A DNA stretch of 64,000 bases, taken from positions 9,582,501 to 9,646,500 of the forward strand of contig OY821775.1 in assembly GCA_963682175.1 (NCBI GenBank), given 5' to 3'. Source of the stretch: Triglochin maritima (taxonomy: Eukaryota > Streptophyta > Magnoliopsida > Alismatales > Juncaginaceae). Below are positions 33,340 through 43,901 of the stretch, piece after piece. The notes under the pieces were generated by a model. The model had not been told where the DNA came from, made no database searches, and saw nothing but the letters and a program-made list of their open reading frames with translations. Made by a program: the position numbers and the translations under genes. Position 1 is the stretch's first letter; each line of letters opens with the position of its first letter.

Positions 33340-34240
33340 ACTAACACGAACAACAGATTAAATGAACACAACGATATAAACAAGAAATTTGTACGCGGAA
33401 GACACTAATTTCTGACCATATTTCAATCTTAATGCAACAAGAACCCACACAAGATGTAATAGACAAACAAACACACAACACACTTGAAAGCAACACACAA
33501 CACATGTGATATACAATGTTCGGCAACGTGCCTACGTCCTTCGGGGACTCTCCTACGGGTTTCCTTTCCTTCAATCCGCTTCTCCAACAAGTGAAGCAAC
33601 CGAGATTACAAGAAGATAGAAGCAATTTGTCTTCTAAAGCACTCTAAATCTTTCTCTAGTCCAAATCTCTCTCAATGAAATAAGTTGTATGTGTTGCATT
33701 CAAAATTAGGGTGAAAACCCCTTAAATAGTAGGCTAAATTCGTACAAGAAAACAAACAGATCGTGGGCAAAACCGTCTGCATCAGTCGACCGGATTACAG
33801 TTTTCCCGTCTAACTTCCACAATTCGGTTGACCGTGTGTCCCACGACGGTCGACCGTTCCGCGCTTCTGAATAGCGCATAGGAGACTTTGGAGATTTTCG
33901 ATCGACCGCGTGCCCAACACCGGTCGACGGATCCGCACTGCTGATCCTTGACTTGAAGCCTCTGGAGATTTTCGGTCAACCACGTGAATAGCACCGGTCG
34001 ACCGATCCACACTTTGTTTCGAGTCCGGGAGACTCTGGAAGTTTTCGGTCGATCGCGTGCCCCACACCGGTCAACCGATCCACGCATCAATCCGAGCCCT
34101 AAAGACTCTGGAGATTTTTGGTCGACCGCGTGCCCATCACTGGTCGACTGATTCTCACTGTTCCACGAATCCTGGCATGTTCTGGAGATTTCCGGTCGAC
34201 CGAGATCCTCTACCGGTCGACCGAATCTCCCTGTTTCATG
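33340..34240 (-). mobile_element. LTR-like region (- strand) with GGTCGACC-rich U3
   Basis: Read on the - strand, a block of tandem GGTCGACC units (34232-33817) is followed by ACTATTTAAGGGG (a TATA-like element near 33722), then a leader-like stretch ending in a processing-like GGAGAGTCCCCG segment near 33550. This is the layout of an LTR (U3 enhancers, TATA, R, U5). No coding region or partner LTR was found, so this could be a solo LTR. TG..CA ends could not be fixed. Confidence 0.45.
33817..34232. repeat. 73-74-bp tandem array with paired GGTCGACC palindromes
   Basis: Five units start with GGA(G/A)(A/G)TTTTCGGTCGACC-like sequence at 33890, 33964, 34037, 34110 and 34184, a spacing of 74, 73, 73 and 74 bases; a partial unit precedes them. 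Each unit has two versions of the palindrome GGTCGACC (some GGTCAACC or GATCGACC) 20-25 bases apart, with a GCGTGCCC(A/C)(A/T)CAC-like segment between. The last unit is the most perfect in its palindromes. Confidence 0.85.
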
Positions 34241-34414
34241 TACTTATCAAATATAAACCAAATTTCAACATTGCTAGGCACGAATGGACGCGCCGTGACG
34301 TTGCTCGCGAGAGGTGGATGCGAGATGCCTGCCGATGGAAATGCAGTGACCATATTCATGAAATTCAATTTTGACTTCTTCACACTCATTTTGAAGTGTG
34401 ACCCCTTGTTTCTG

Positions 34415-35630
34415 TGGCTTTTTGGCCTTAATTTATGTTTTGATGATTTAATCAATCTAATCTTAATTATAATCAATATAGAGTAGCACACATATTGCAT
34501 AACATATATATTGTGTTGTGTTAACATCTACCGGAGATGAAGACTCAAGGAAGAAAGGTAATCAAGTCAAAACATGTATTAAATCTATATTGAAGACATG
34601 TAATCTTGTTTTCTTTGAGTCTTAGAAAGATTGTGTAATTGAGGATACTTGAGCTAAAATCAACTCACATACACACTAGGTTTCTTATAGAAGTCACACA
34701 CAAAATTTTACTTCAATTGGACTTCAATAGATAACCAAAACTTAGACCGGAAAACACTAACACTTAACCTGAATTGTTTGCCCACATTCGGTCGACCAAA
34801 CCAAACCTCTCGGACGACCGAGAGATCAATTATCCTGTAGTGTTTTCACTGTCCACTTTCGGTCGACCGTGCAGATCTTTTCGATCGACTGAATCAACAC
34901 ATATTTCCGACCGTTTGGTTTGTCATTTTATACCAACGGTCGTATTCGTATTATTTCCAAATACCCCAAAATACATTTTGCCTATCAGTCGACCGTGGAC
35001 CTGTTTCGGTCTACCGAACTTATGTTGGCTTTTTGGCCTTAATCTATGTTTTGATTATTTAATCAACCTAATCTTAATTGTGATCATGCAGAGTAGCACA
35101 CATATTGCATTGCATATGTATTGCTTTGTTCTAATTTCTACAGGTGATCAAGACTCAATGAAGAAAGGTAATCAAGTCAAGACATGTATTAAAGCTATAT
35201 TGAAGACATGTAATCTTGTTTTCTTTGAGTCTTATGAAGATTGTGTAATTGAGCATACTTGAGCTAAAATCAACTCACAAACACACTAGGTTCCTTATAG
35301 AAGTCACACACAAAATTTTACTTCAATTGGACTTCAATAGATCACCCAAACTTAGACCGGAAAACACTAACACTTAACCTGAACTGTCTGCCCACATTCG
35401 GTCGACCGAACCAAACCTCTCGGTCGACCGAGTGATCATATATCCTATTAGTGTTTTACTGCCCAAGATCAGTCGACCGTCCAGACCTTTTCGGTCGACC
35501 GAGTTACAACAAATTTCCGACCGTTTGTTTTGTCGTATATACCCAACGGTCGTATTCATATTATTTCCAAATACCCCAAAAATATTTTCCCTATCGGTCG
35601 ATCGAGGACCTTGTTCGGTCGACCAAACTT
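34415..35630. repeat. 611-bp tandem direct duplication
   Basis: Copy 1 (34415-35025) and copy 2 (35026 to about 35630) both begin TGGCTTTTTGGCCTTAAT and stay closely alike to GTCGACC-rich ends, apart from small indels. Both contain GAAGACATGTAATCTTG, TAGACCGGAAAACACTAAC and the block TTTCCGACCGTTTG. In several places copy 1 has a mutated GGTCGACCG where copy 2 has an intact one (GGACGACCG against GGTCGACCG). Confidence 0.9.
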
Positions 35631-35634
35631 AGAT

Positions 35635-36325
35635 GTCTTGACAAACCCGAACTACCTGTTAGTTTTCGGTCGACCGTGGACCTTGTTTCGGTCGACCGAA
35701 TATGATCTTGTTTGTCAACCCCAAAGAGCATGTTATAAATCGATCAACCGAACTTATCTCGGTATTCGACTGATAACTTAAGTGTACCTAGAATATAGTC
35801 TTTGCGGTCGACCGTTTTCTTTAACCGGTCGACCAAACCGAGTCCAAAATTGCCCAACGGTCGACCGAACCTACCATTCCGGTCGATCGAACTTTTGCAG
35901 AAATGCGTCCTGCAAGTTTCTGTTTTGTGTATCTTCCACAATCTTTTAACAATCTTGTCCCAACGGCTACAACTTATACGTCTCGACAAACCCAAACTGC
36001 ATGTTAGTTTTCGATCGACCGTGGACCTTGTTTCGGTCGACCGAATATGATCATGTTTGTCAACCTCAAAAAGACTGTTAGTTTTCGGTCGACCGAACCT
36101 TATTCGGTGTTCGACCGATAACTTAAGTCTACCTAAGTTATAGCCTATTGCAATCGACGTTCATTTATCAGTTGACCGAACCGAGTCCAACATTACCCAA
36201 TGGTCGACCGTTCTGACCGATTCGGTCGACCGAACTTACTCAAAATTGGATTATGCAAATTTCTATTTTGTGTATCTTACACAAACTCTTACCCAATTAA
36301 CATCAATGACTATAACACCTTAGGA
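35635..36325. repeat. 345-bp tandem direct duplication
   Basis: Copies start GTCTTGACAAACCC (35635) and GTCTCGACAAACCC (35980). Both run through TTAGTTTTCG(G/A)TCGACCGTGG, GTTTCGGTCGACCGAATATG, CCGATAACTTAAGT-like, CCGAGTCCAA and TTTGTGTATCTT blocks. It directly follows the 611-bp duplication and uses the same palindrome. Confidence 0.85.
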
Positions 36326-36328
36326 GCT

Positions 36329-36336
36329 TATAAATA
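36329..36336 (+). promoter_or_regulatory. TATA box of the LTR-like region
   Basis: TATAAATA within GGAGCTTATAAATATGTG, followed about 30 bases later by ACACAATAACCCAACTC, a plausible transcript start. It lies at the downstream edge of the GGTCGACC-rich stretch. Confidence 0.55.
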
Positions 36337-36800
36337 TGTGTTCCTATGACACAATAACCCAACTCTCCCACACATTTGCCTCCTACATTAGAGAGATCAT
36401 TCCAAACACTTCAAGTTTCATTTTCCACACTTAAGATCAATTCCTTACATTTCTCAAGTGTGCTCAAGTTTAGAGAGTGATTGTCCCACTCAAGTTTGTT
36501 GTTGTCAAAGTCAAGTAAAAGTTTCGGTGAAAGCTCAAAGCATCCCTCTCAGATTGTGAGAGGAAGACCCAAGCTCGACGAGGGTTGTTCGCGAGTTTGA
36601 AGATTGTAAATGTGTTCTCTCCCGGTCCGGAATGAGGAGTGGTTAGTGAAGTCGTGAACGGAGCTCGGTGATCCGAGTGGAGCTTGCAAGAGAGGACTAG
36701 GACCCGAGTGGGGTGTCGAACCTCTATACAAATCTCTTGTTTCATTGTGGTTTGTTTATTTCCTCTTTACTTGTTTAGTTTTTAATTCCGCTGTATATTC

Positions 36801-37800
36801 TTGATTGCTTAAATAAGTAGATAATTAGCCTAAAAGTGATTAAAACTAGAGACCCTTACGATCTTACAGTTTCTTTGTACTTCCCAACTCAAAATTAAAT
36901 CAAAGCTATAGCCTATAAGCATTAAAGCACGAAAATTTGTTGAAACATTTCGGAAAACACTGCAATCCCAAAATTAAATCAAAGGTGTTAATCATTAAAT
37001 CGCAAAAAATTACCAAAACATTTCAGAAATCACTGCTATTTCTTCCTTTTTTCGGAAAACATGTCGAAACATTTCTTCCTTATGGGCCTGATACCACCCT
37101 CAAGCAGCAGCCACCAAAACTGTCATAAGTGTTTACAATTACATTTGTATAATTAGTGATAAAATATAATGATATGATGATAAATATTGATACAATAATG
37201 GTATAAAGTGGAATAAACTCGTAACAAAAATACAACACGACGATATATATCAAAAGAAAAGCCATTTACGATAAAAGGATTGACTCAACATCAATCACAA
37301 TATATAGATAAATCAAGACAAAATAATGAACTCAGCGTGCATACCGTGATCAGAGTGAGCAATAACAGACATATTACGGATGTTGGGCCTGAAATCCATA
37401 ATACGTCGGAGGTCCTCCTTCGTAAACAACACCTGAAAGTTAGAGGTGAAAAAGAGTTAATAAACTTAAATGTTTAACAAAAAACACACACATAAAAACA
37501 ATTAGAAGATCATTAAACTCTTGTAATTTGGTTTCCATCACTGCATGCAAAATATCATTATTGAAGTAATCGATCGATGTCCATGTTTACTTCCGCTTGA
37601 ACTTGTGAAACCAAAAAAATCTTTCCATCGTAATATTAAAAAGTTAAATTACATTATTATAAGATTTAGTGCAAGTGGAAATGTGAAGTCATAAATCTCA
37701 AACTCAATCTTCCATCAAATTGACTTATATATTTTAGACACTACTTGGACAATTAATCAATAAAGACAATACATTCATGAAAATAGTATAAACATAAAAT
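36801..37800. other. Intergenic DNA, nothing recognised
   Basis: AT-rich sequence with no reading frame of interest and no clear repeat. The final eight bases are the left target duplication of the next hAT element. Confidence 0.55.
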
Positions 37801-38123
37801 CAGGGGTGAACATCCCTTGGGCCTATGAGACCCATTCGGAAGAAAAAAATGAAGACATTTTAAAAAAATGAGAACCTAAAATCAACACCCCCAATTCACA
37901 AAAACTCTCATCATCTTCAACCTTCCTCTAGCCCAAACCTTCAAAAGAAAGATTGGTTCCTTGTATTGGGGTTGCCAACACAAAGGTAACAAATCTCTCT
38001 TGTATTTGGTTTAATTTAAGCATTTGTTTTGGTTTGGGTTAATGAGAAGTTGAAGTTAACTTAACCAACAAAAAATTTGAGAAAAAGTGTTAGGAGATTG
38101 GAGTTTTGTGTGGTGGTTCCAAC

Positions 38124-38647
38124 TAAGGATGCAAATAGTAACTGATTATCTGAGTATTCGATTTGAAAATTATAATTTGGTTGATATTTGGTATAAAAAA
38201 ATTTACCAAATACAATTTGGAATTGAAATTGGTTTAATTTGTTTTACCAATTTAAAATTCGGATACGAATTCGGATATAGGTCAAACAATATCCGAACAT
38301 ACCAATTTTGGTATCCAATATATGTTATTAATATTTGTATTGAGTTAATAAAAAATAAAGTTATTTACTATGTAAATATAAACATAATAGAAATGCAAAA
38401 GCAAATTATAATATAATTATCTTAAAACAACTTTTCAAAAGAATTTTGATTATGCAACAAAAGACATAAAAATATGTTATAAGAATTTGAACATTATCCG
38501 AATCCGAAATGTTATTAAATTCGGATATGAAATTAGTAAGTTATAAAAATTCAAATTCAAATTCGGATTTGGTATGCTTATTTGGAATTCGGATTCGAAT
38601 TCGGATATAGGTTATGCCAAATTCGAAAATTTTCATTTGCATTCCTA
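38124..38647. mobile_element. Nested hAT MITE, 524 bp
   Basis: Ends are TAAGGATGCAAATAG and, reverse-complemented, TAGGAATGCAAATGAA. Flanks are GTTCCAAC (38116-38123) and GTTTCAAC (38648-38655), an 8-bp target duplication with one mismatch. The interior is AT-rich with recurring ATTCGGATA/TATCCGAAT motifs, especially near both ends. It lies wholly inside the older hAT element. Confidence 0.85.
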
Positions 38648-38914
38648 GTTTCAACCGTGATTGACAAAATCTTTATTGAGTTTTGGACTTTGCATGTTAT
38701 ACTTTTATTTATGCTTCCTTACTATTGGATTCTAAAAACAATTGTAAAAAATGGATTGAAGAAATAAATAGAAAATTGTAAGTGGGAATTACAAAAGTTA
38801 TGACGTGGTTTTGTGTATTGTCTACTTTTGATGTTTTGCCTACTTTTTATTTCATTAATTTGGATTGCATGATTAACTTGATGTTTTATATTTTTTGTGA
38901 AATTTAGCTTTCAC

Positions 38915-39090
38915 TATGGAAAGATATTTCAAAAGGAAAGAAAAAAAATCAGTGAATCGTCAGAAACAATATTATTTGATAAAGTGAAAGAAAAAGAGTA
39001 CAATAGTTGTGTGAACCAAAATCCAGATGAGTACCATTCGAAGGGTAATGTTGTAATCAAGTTTTATATATTAATATATTTTTATTGAAT
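38915..39090 (+). pseudogene. N-terminal remnant of a TTF/MYM-type hAT transposase
   Basis: After an acceptor-like TTTAG, the frame starts MERYFKRK, the usual beginning of this transposase family (MERFFKRK). It shifts frame or stops within about 25 codons, and the rest of the protein is absent. It is identified by the start motif and by lying inside a hAT element. Confidence 0.55.
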
Positions 39091-39556
39091 TTTATGATTA
39101 TGTATTCTGAGTTAAAATTCCTATTTAGTGAGCCCCTTTGAAAATTCATGGTTCCACCCCTGCATAAAACACATGACATTTAATTTCTATGTAGCGATTT
39201 GCTTCATAGGTCATTTTCAGCTAATTAATAGATTAATCATGAATTTTAAAACGCATTTACATTGCATAGATAAAAATCATGAATTTTTATAGTAATTTAC
39301 ATAAATAAATATACAATATAAATATATTATAGGATTTTTTTTCTAAAATTTGAGGGGCACTCCCTCCCTTCAACGTGGGTCCGCCCCTGCCATTTTTTAC
39401 GACAGGTGATGTCAAGGTAATTCCAATAAAAAGTGGATTCTGGAAGATAGCAAACATGCACAGAAAATAAGAACATACTAATTTTCGAAGAAATGCAAAA
39501 AGTGAGTTCCGTGGAGGTTTTTTAAAGTTTTTTTGATATATTATAATAGGATCAAA

Positions 39557-39745
39557 CTCTAGTAAGCCCAGGGTTCATAAAATTTAATTTAAACCCCTAC
39601 AATCTCACCATTGAATCTTATTTACAGTTAATCTCACCATTCATTAGCATAACCGTTTTTTTCTTAATCTACCTTACATTTTGAAATGAGTGGTGGATAT
39701 TGTGGGGGCTTAATTTAGTTTGATTAAGTCCTGAGCTCACTTGAG
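39557..39745. mobile_element. MITE family member, copy B (inverted)
   Basis: The reverse complement is nearly identical to 18742-18931 over its whole length, including AATATCCACCACTCATTTC and ATGGTGAGATTAACTG. Size is 189 bp. Ends are CTCTAGTAAGCCCAGGG and, reverse-complemented, CTCAAGTGAGCTCAGG. High similarity suggests recent activity relative to copy C. Confidence 0.8.
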
Positions 39746-40615
39746 AATTCCTGTATTATAATAAAAATAAGAAAAATTCAGAACGTAAACTATTTGAAAG
39801 TATTTATCAAACTATGAAACACCACCACAGCGTAGACTATCAGTACCAAATACATTAGGCTATTCCCTCTGCTATCTGCTGCTGGCATTCTAAGTGTAGG
39901 CATCTTCATATCATACTCTTCATTTACCTCAGACACATTACATATTTATAGTATATGTTCAGAAATATGATGTGACAAATTGACAATCCAACATAAACTC
40001 TTAATAACTTTACCAAAAAATTTGGTGTGAGAGCATCCGTAGCGGGAGGGTGTGGATCGGGCGAACGGATCCACATCCCCCTCCTAATTTGTTGATTTTT
40101 TAGTTGTAAAAACAGTTAAAAATTGATCTGAAAATATATTTTGATTTGTTTATATTTTTTAACTTTTTTTACCTAAGATTCAAATGACTTGAAGGGAATA
40201 GAAAATTAGGCACCCTGACAAGTTTCAGGCGTGGTTAAGAATAACCTGAGCATCATATGTTTAAACAAATGCTATATTTGATAGCAACCAGATTGATCCA
40301 AAGATTATAATAATCAATTTGTACCTTATATAATAATCGAACGAACATTCTCAATAAAAAAGTGTTCATCTACAAAAGCAGTTATCACTCCAGATTCACC
40401 AACGGACATGACACATACTCCATTTATTATTGTTCAAATGATATCTAAACCATGAGAATGAGAAAAAAAATTATTACACAGATAAAACACAAAATTGTGA
40501 AACCAAGAGAAACAAACTCCGCTTAATAAACAAACGGGAAACGCATCAGACAAAAGAATCATGCGCCGCGATGGAAAAGTCGATCTAATCGTGTGTGTAG
40601 TTATACATGTAAGAT

Positions 40616-40833
40616 CTAGTGAGTCTAGAGTTCATTTTATTTGTTTAAACCTTCTAAAATCTTACTATTAAATTTAATTACAGTTAATTCACAATTAATA
40701 TCTATCGTTAGATCATTTTATTAACATAACCGTCACAATCTTAATCTACCTTACAATTTTAGATGAACGGTGGATATTGCAAAGACTTAAAATATGTAAA
40801 TTAAACATCTGACTCACTGAAAAAATATTATAT
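40616..40833. mobile_element. MITE family member, copy C (diverged)
   Basis: It has the same order of blocks as copy B (CTAGTGAGTCTAGAGTTCA, TTACAGTTAAT, TAACATAACCGT, AATCTACCTTACA, ACGGTGGATATTG), but with many changes and an extra 30 bases in the middle. Ends are CTAGTGAGTCTAG and, reverse-complemented, CAGTGAGTCAGATG. Confidence 0.7.
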
Positions 40834-42000
40834 ATATAGTTTTTTGGAATCAATACCCTTCGTTACCGTCCGATATTACCCTTCGTGTGTTATGTATTTT
40901 CTGTTATACCCTCCATTTATTTATCTACATGTCGTTAGAGCATTGGCACCTTTTTAACATCCCGTTTGGTCTGGTTTCCTCGGTAAAACAAACTGTCCAA
41001 AACCTAAATAAATATGTAAAACACCGAATCAAACTCTCTTATAGTACATTTCCAACGTTGTTCTCAACGACCACCAGTGGTTAATTGTTGCAAACTTTGA
41101 CAACATTCTATCATGTGATGTATGCTCAATTGCTACTAAAAATGTTCAGCACTTAATTTTCCTGTCACTAACATGTTGCCTGTGTTGTTTTTTTGAAAGA
41201 TTGTTGTCTGTGTACATTAAATCATGCATTTTTATTTACAAAATGGATGGCTGGTTAGTATCATAGATATAGCCAATGATAAAGTTAACTGTAATAATAA
41301 CCTTGCAATATACTACACTAGAAATCTTTGGTGTGAACCTAACAAATAAAATTATTCTGCTAAGCTGAAAGAAGCTTACACTTATAGGGTAACCGAGCTC
41401 TGTATTTATGCTCCAACTAATATCTGCATGTGTAAAATTTGGTCCACAAACTGGAGTAAAGATCTATATACAGTAATTATAATTATAAAGACATATCACA
41501 AGCACAAGTGAGATAATAGTGATAGAATTGTCCACGAAAGCATTAACCATGTGAAATTCGACCGATGGCAGCATGGAGGAGAGGGCAATATTTTGGGTCC
41601 TCAACTCCTCCCACTTGTTCATGTCCTGAAAAACAAAAGTGCAGGCTAAACAGCTGAAGTAAACCACAACGCATTTGAAAAGAAAAGGAAAAGCATCACA
41701 GAACCCACGCATTTGAAAATAAAAAGGAAAAAGATCACATAACCCACGAATCCACATTTTTGTTTGTTCAAATATTTAAACCACATGCATTAGTATTTCA
41801 AAGGTAAATTTTCCAGTAAAAAACTGTTTGCACCTTGAACGTCGAGTAAATTGAGTAAATTGAGCGCATGATTAGGTAACTTAGAAAACAAAATCAGACA
41901 AACTATCTAGAAATGCAGAGTCCCCACTCAACGTAAGAAACAGATCCCTCGTCCAGACTTCCCAGAAGGAGAATAGACCAGAGGTGCTATTATCCACACA

Positions 42001-42340
42001 CAAATAAAAACAAATACCAAGACTCCCACACGTCTCACCTTATCCACACACAATCAGTGAATCCCCAAAAATCTCCAAACCAAACACCCCCAATCCAATC
42101 CAAACCATGGCCTCAACCCCCGTCTTCTTCTTCCTCCGCCTCCCTTCCACCCTCTCCCACTCCCCGCCGACCGCCTACACCGAGCTCAAATCCAACAAGT
42201 TCCCCGCCGGCCTCCTCCCCGCCAACGTCCTCTCCTATGCCCTCAACCGCACCTCCAGTCGCTTCGCTGTCCGCCTCGACGACCACTGCCGAATCACTCC
42301 CTCCCAACAACTACCTCGTCGCGTAAATAATACTTAATAG
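42001..42340 (+). pseudogene. Truncated inverted copy of the DUF538 gene
   Basis: From about 42001 the sequence matches the promoter/leader and first half of the DUF538 gene at 44901-44446, in opposite orientation: GACTCCCACACGTCTC, ACACAATCAGTGAA, CCCAATCCAATCCAAACC, then ATG 42107. The frame starts MASTPVF, lacks about seven residues of the signal peptide, and keeps AYTELKSNKFPAGLLPANVL. A 2-base loss after DDHCRIT shifts the frame, and similarity ends abruptly at CGCGTA (about 42325), about 75 codons in. The 3' half of the gene is missing. Probably not functional. Confidence 0.85.
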
Positions 42341-43480
42341 ACCTTCGATAGAGGATTTATAACCCATATGGCCATGTGCAAATGTTGCAAAGAAAAATCT
42401 TAAAACACAGATTTCACAGTAAAACGGGCTCAATCTCATGTAACTATTCTACTTAAATCTAAATTAGTTCTACTGCTGAATGGGTGAGCTCCATATTTCT
42501 TAAAGCCATTATTTTTCCCCAAGTTTCCAAATACATCACAACCCCAAAACCTCCCAAGGGGCACCCCACCTAAGGCACGGTAAGGGGTAAGATGTACACA
42601 ACCTTCTAAGGTAACAGAGAGGCTATTTACGATAAATCGTGATACAAAAACACAACAATTGTCTACTAATTGAGTAATTTCACAATAGATAAAGATGTGC
42701 AGATAGTCTAATAAGCAATTTTAATTTAGCCAATTATAATCCAAAAGCCCAAAAAACACTAAGAAATTGCTATGATACCACCGTGCCACGAAATAGTGAA
42801 TCTTTGCCCATATTTTTAATTATCAACCCAAGAAATTCCTATGATGCTGCACATAGATACCCATCATGGGTAACATCACAACAGCTAAATTGTCAATCAA
42901 AACTTATCGTCCAGAGAAGACAAATGAATCATTAGTTAGTAACTTTGAATCTCTGCTAATTATAAACCATTAGAAGATCACTTCATCTCCATTTTACATG
43001 GCTACGCAAAAGTATCAAATAAAAGTATAAAACTAGTCTAGCAGCACAACACAAAAAACATATCTGAAACTCTGTAGTTAGTATAAAGTATAAACTCAAG
43101 AACTTTCAGAAATTATCTATAATCTTCAAAGGGTGGAAGTTAGCAAACTAGCACCAAAGTCATGAATCACAACAATAGGACATGAAGGTGGTTATTTCGA
43201 TAAAATCTACAATCAATATCAAATTAAGTCGACAAAGAAAAATCCTTGTACTTGTACCATACTGCTAGTGATACACAACATCAACCGTTAAAATAGCAAC
43301 GAACGAGAAATAAGCTAAATCCTTTTGCAGGATTGGATTTTTGGTTCTCTTCAAACATGAAAGGAAAGAAAATTGGTAAAGCAAAACTCGCGTACAACCC
43401 TTTGTATTCCATTTTTTCTTATCTATTAATGATTGAAAAAAACTCTCGTGGTTTTCCCAATATCAGCTCAAATAGATAAG
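42341..43480. other. Spacer between the DUF538 copies, left part
   Basis: AT-rich sequence with no gene and no clear repeat. It lies between the truncated copy and the inverted-repeat element starting about 43484. Confidence 0.5.
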
Positions 43481-43483
43481 TTA

Positions 43484-43870
43484 AACCATGATTTTCAGAA
43501 CCGAACCGGACGTCGAACTGATAACGTCAAATGTTCAGAGGTTCGACCAAGGTTAGACCGAATCGAACCGGTTGAACCGGTGACGTCAGCATGACGTCAT
43601 ATATACATATTATATATAAAAATCTTATGTATTAAGACAAAATCTTCAAAATATCTACAATAATAACATTCATAAGGCGTTTTTAAAAAAACCACAAATA
43701 AAACAAACAAATACCTCACCCACTGATCCTGTGATGATCCACCCAACAAAAACCATCTCTCTTCCCCCTCCAACACCTCCCTCCTCTCCTCTCCTCTTCC
43801 TGCTCCCATCTCTCTTCCCCTCCAACACCTCCTCTCCCCTTCCCTTCCTCCAACACTAGATCCACCGCCT

Positions 43871-43901
<31 letters not shown>

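Larger units (their letters stand above)
35024..36800 (+). mobile_element. LTR-like region (+ strand) with GGTCGACC-rich U3
   Basis: A possible LTR begins TGTTGGCTTTTTGGCC at 35024, runs through a U3 packed with CGGTCGACCG motifs (35398-36235), a TATA box at 36329-36336, and an R/U5-like segment with dense plant leader sequence to about 36750. This is the order seen in Sirevirus-type copia LTRs, whose 5' ends also start TGTTGGC, but that lineage is a guess. No internal domain or PBS was found beside it, so it may be a solo or truncated LTR, and the 3' end is not fixed. Confidence 0.45.
37801..39162 (+). mobile_element. hAT element, internally deleted, with a nested hAT MITE
   Basis: Ends are CAGGGGTGAACATCCC (left) and, reverse-complemented, CAGGGGTGGAACCATG (right), the CAGGGGTG terminus of many plant hATs. 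Flanks are CATAAAAT (37793-37800) and CATAAAAC (39163-39170), an 8-bp target duplication with one difference. The only coding trace is a start MERYFKRK at 38915, typical of TTF/MYM-type finger hAT transposases, soon broken. A leader-like exon end with donor AAAG|GTAACAAA lies near 37985. The 524-bp insertion at 38124-38647 is a second, younger element. Confidence 0.85.
39171..42000. other. Intergenic DNA with two MITE copies and a hAT end
   Basis: No gene is seen. GTGGGTCCGCCCCTG at about 39377-39391, reverse-complemented CAGGGGCGGACCCAC, is the end of another hAT element whose partner end was not found. MITE copies B (39557-39745) and C (40616-40833) are listed separately. A possible MITE end (GAGCATCCGTAGCGGG) lies at about 40030. 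The open frame at 41464-41757 has no recognisable relatives. Confidence 0.5.

Noticed and set aside
33817..34232. Regular repeat-and-spacer look that could suggest a CRISPR array
   Set aside because: The whole 73-74-bp unit is repeated, including the spacer, and the context is a plant LTR-like region. CRISPR spacers would be unique.
37082..37094. CTGATACCA, reverse complement of a primer-binding-site core
   Set aside because: Only nine bases match TGGTATCAG, no LTR end is seen next to it, and the following bases do not fit the tRNA-iMet site.
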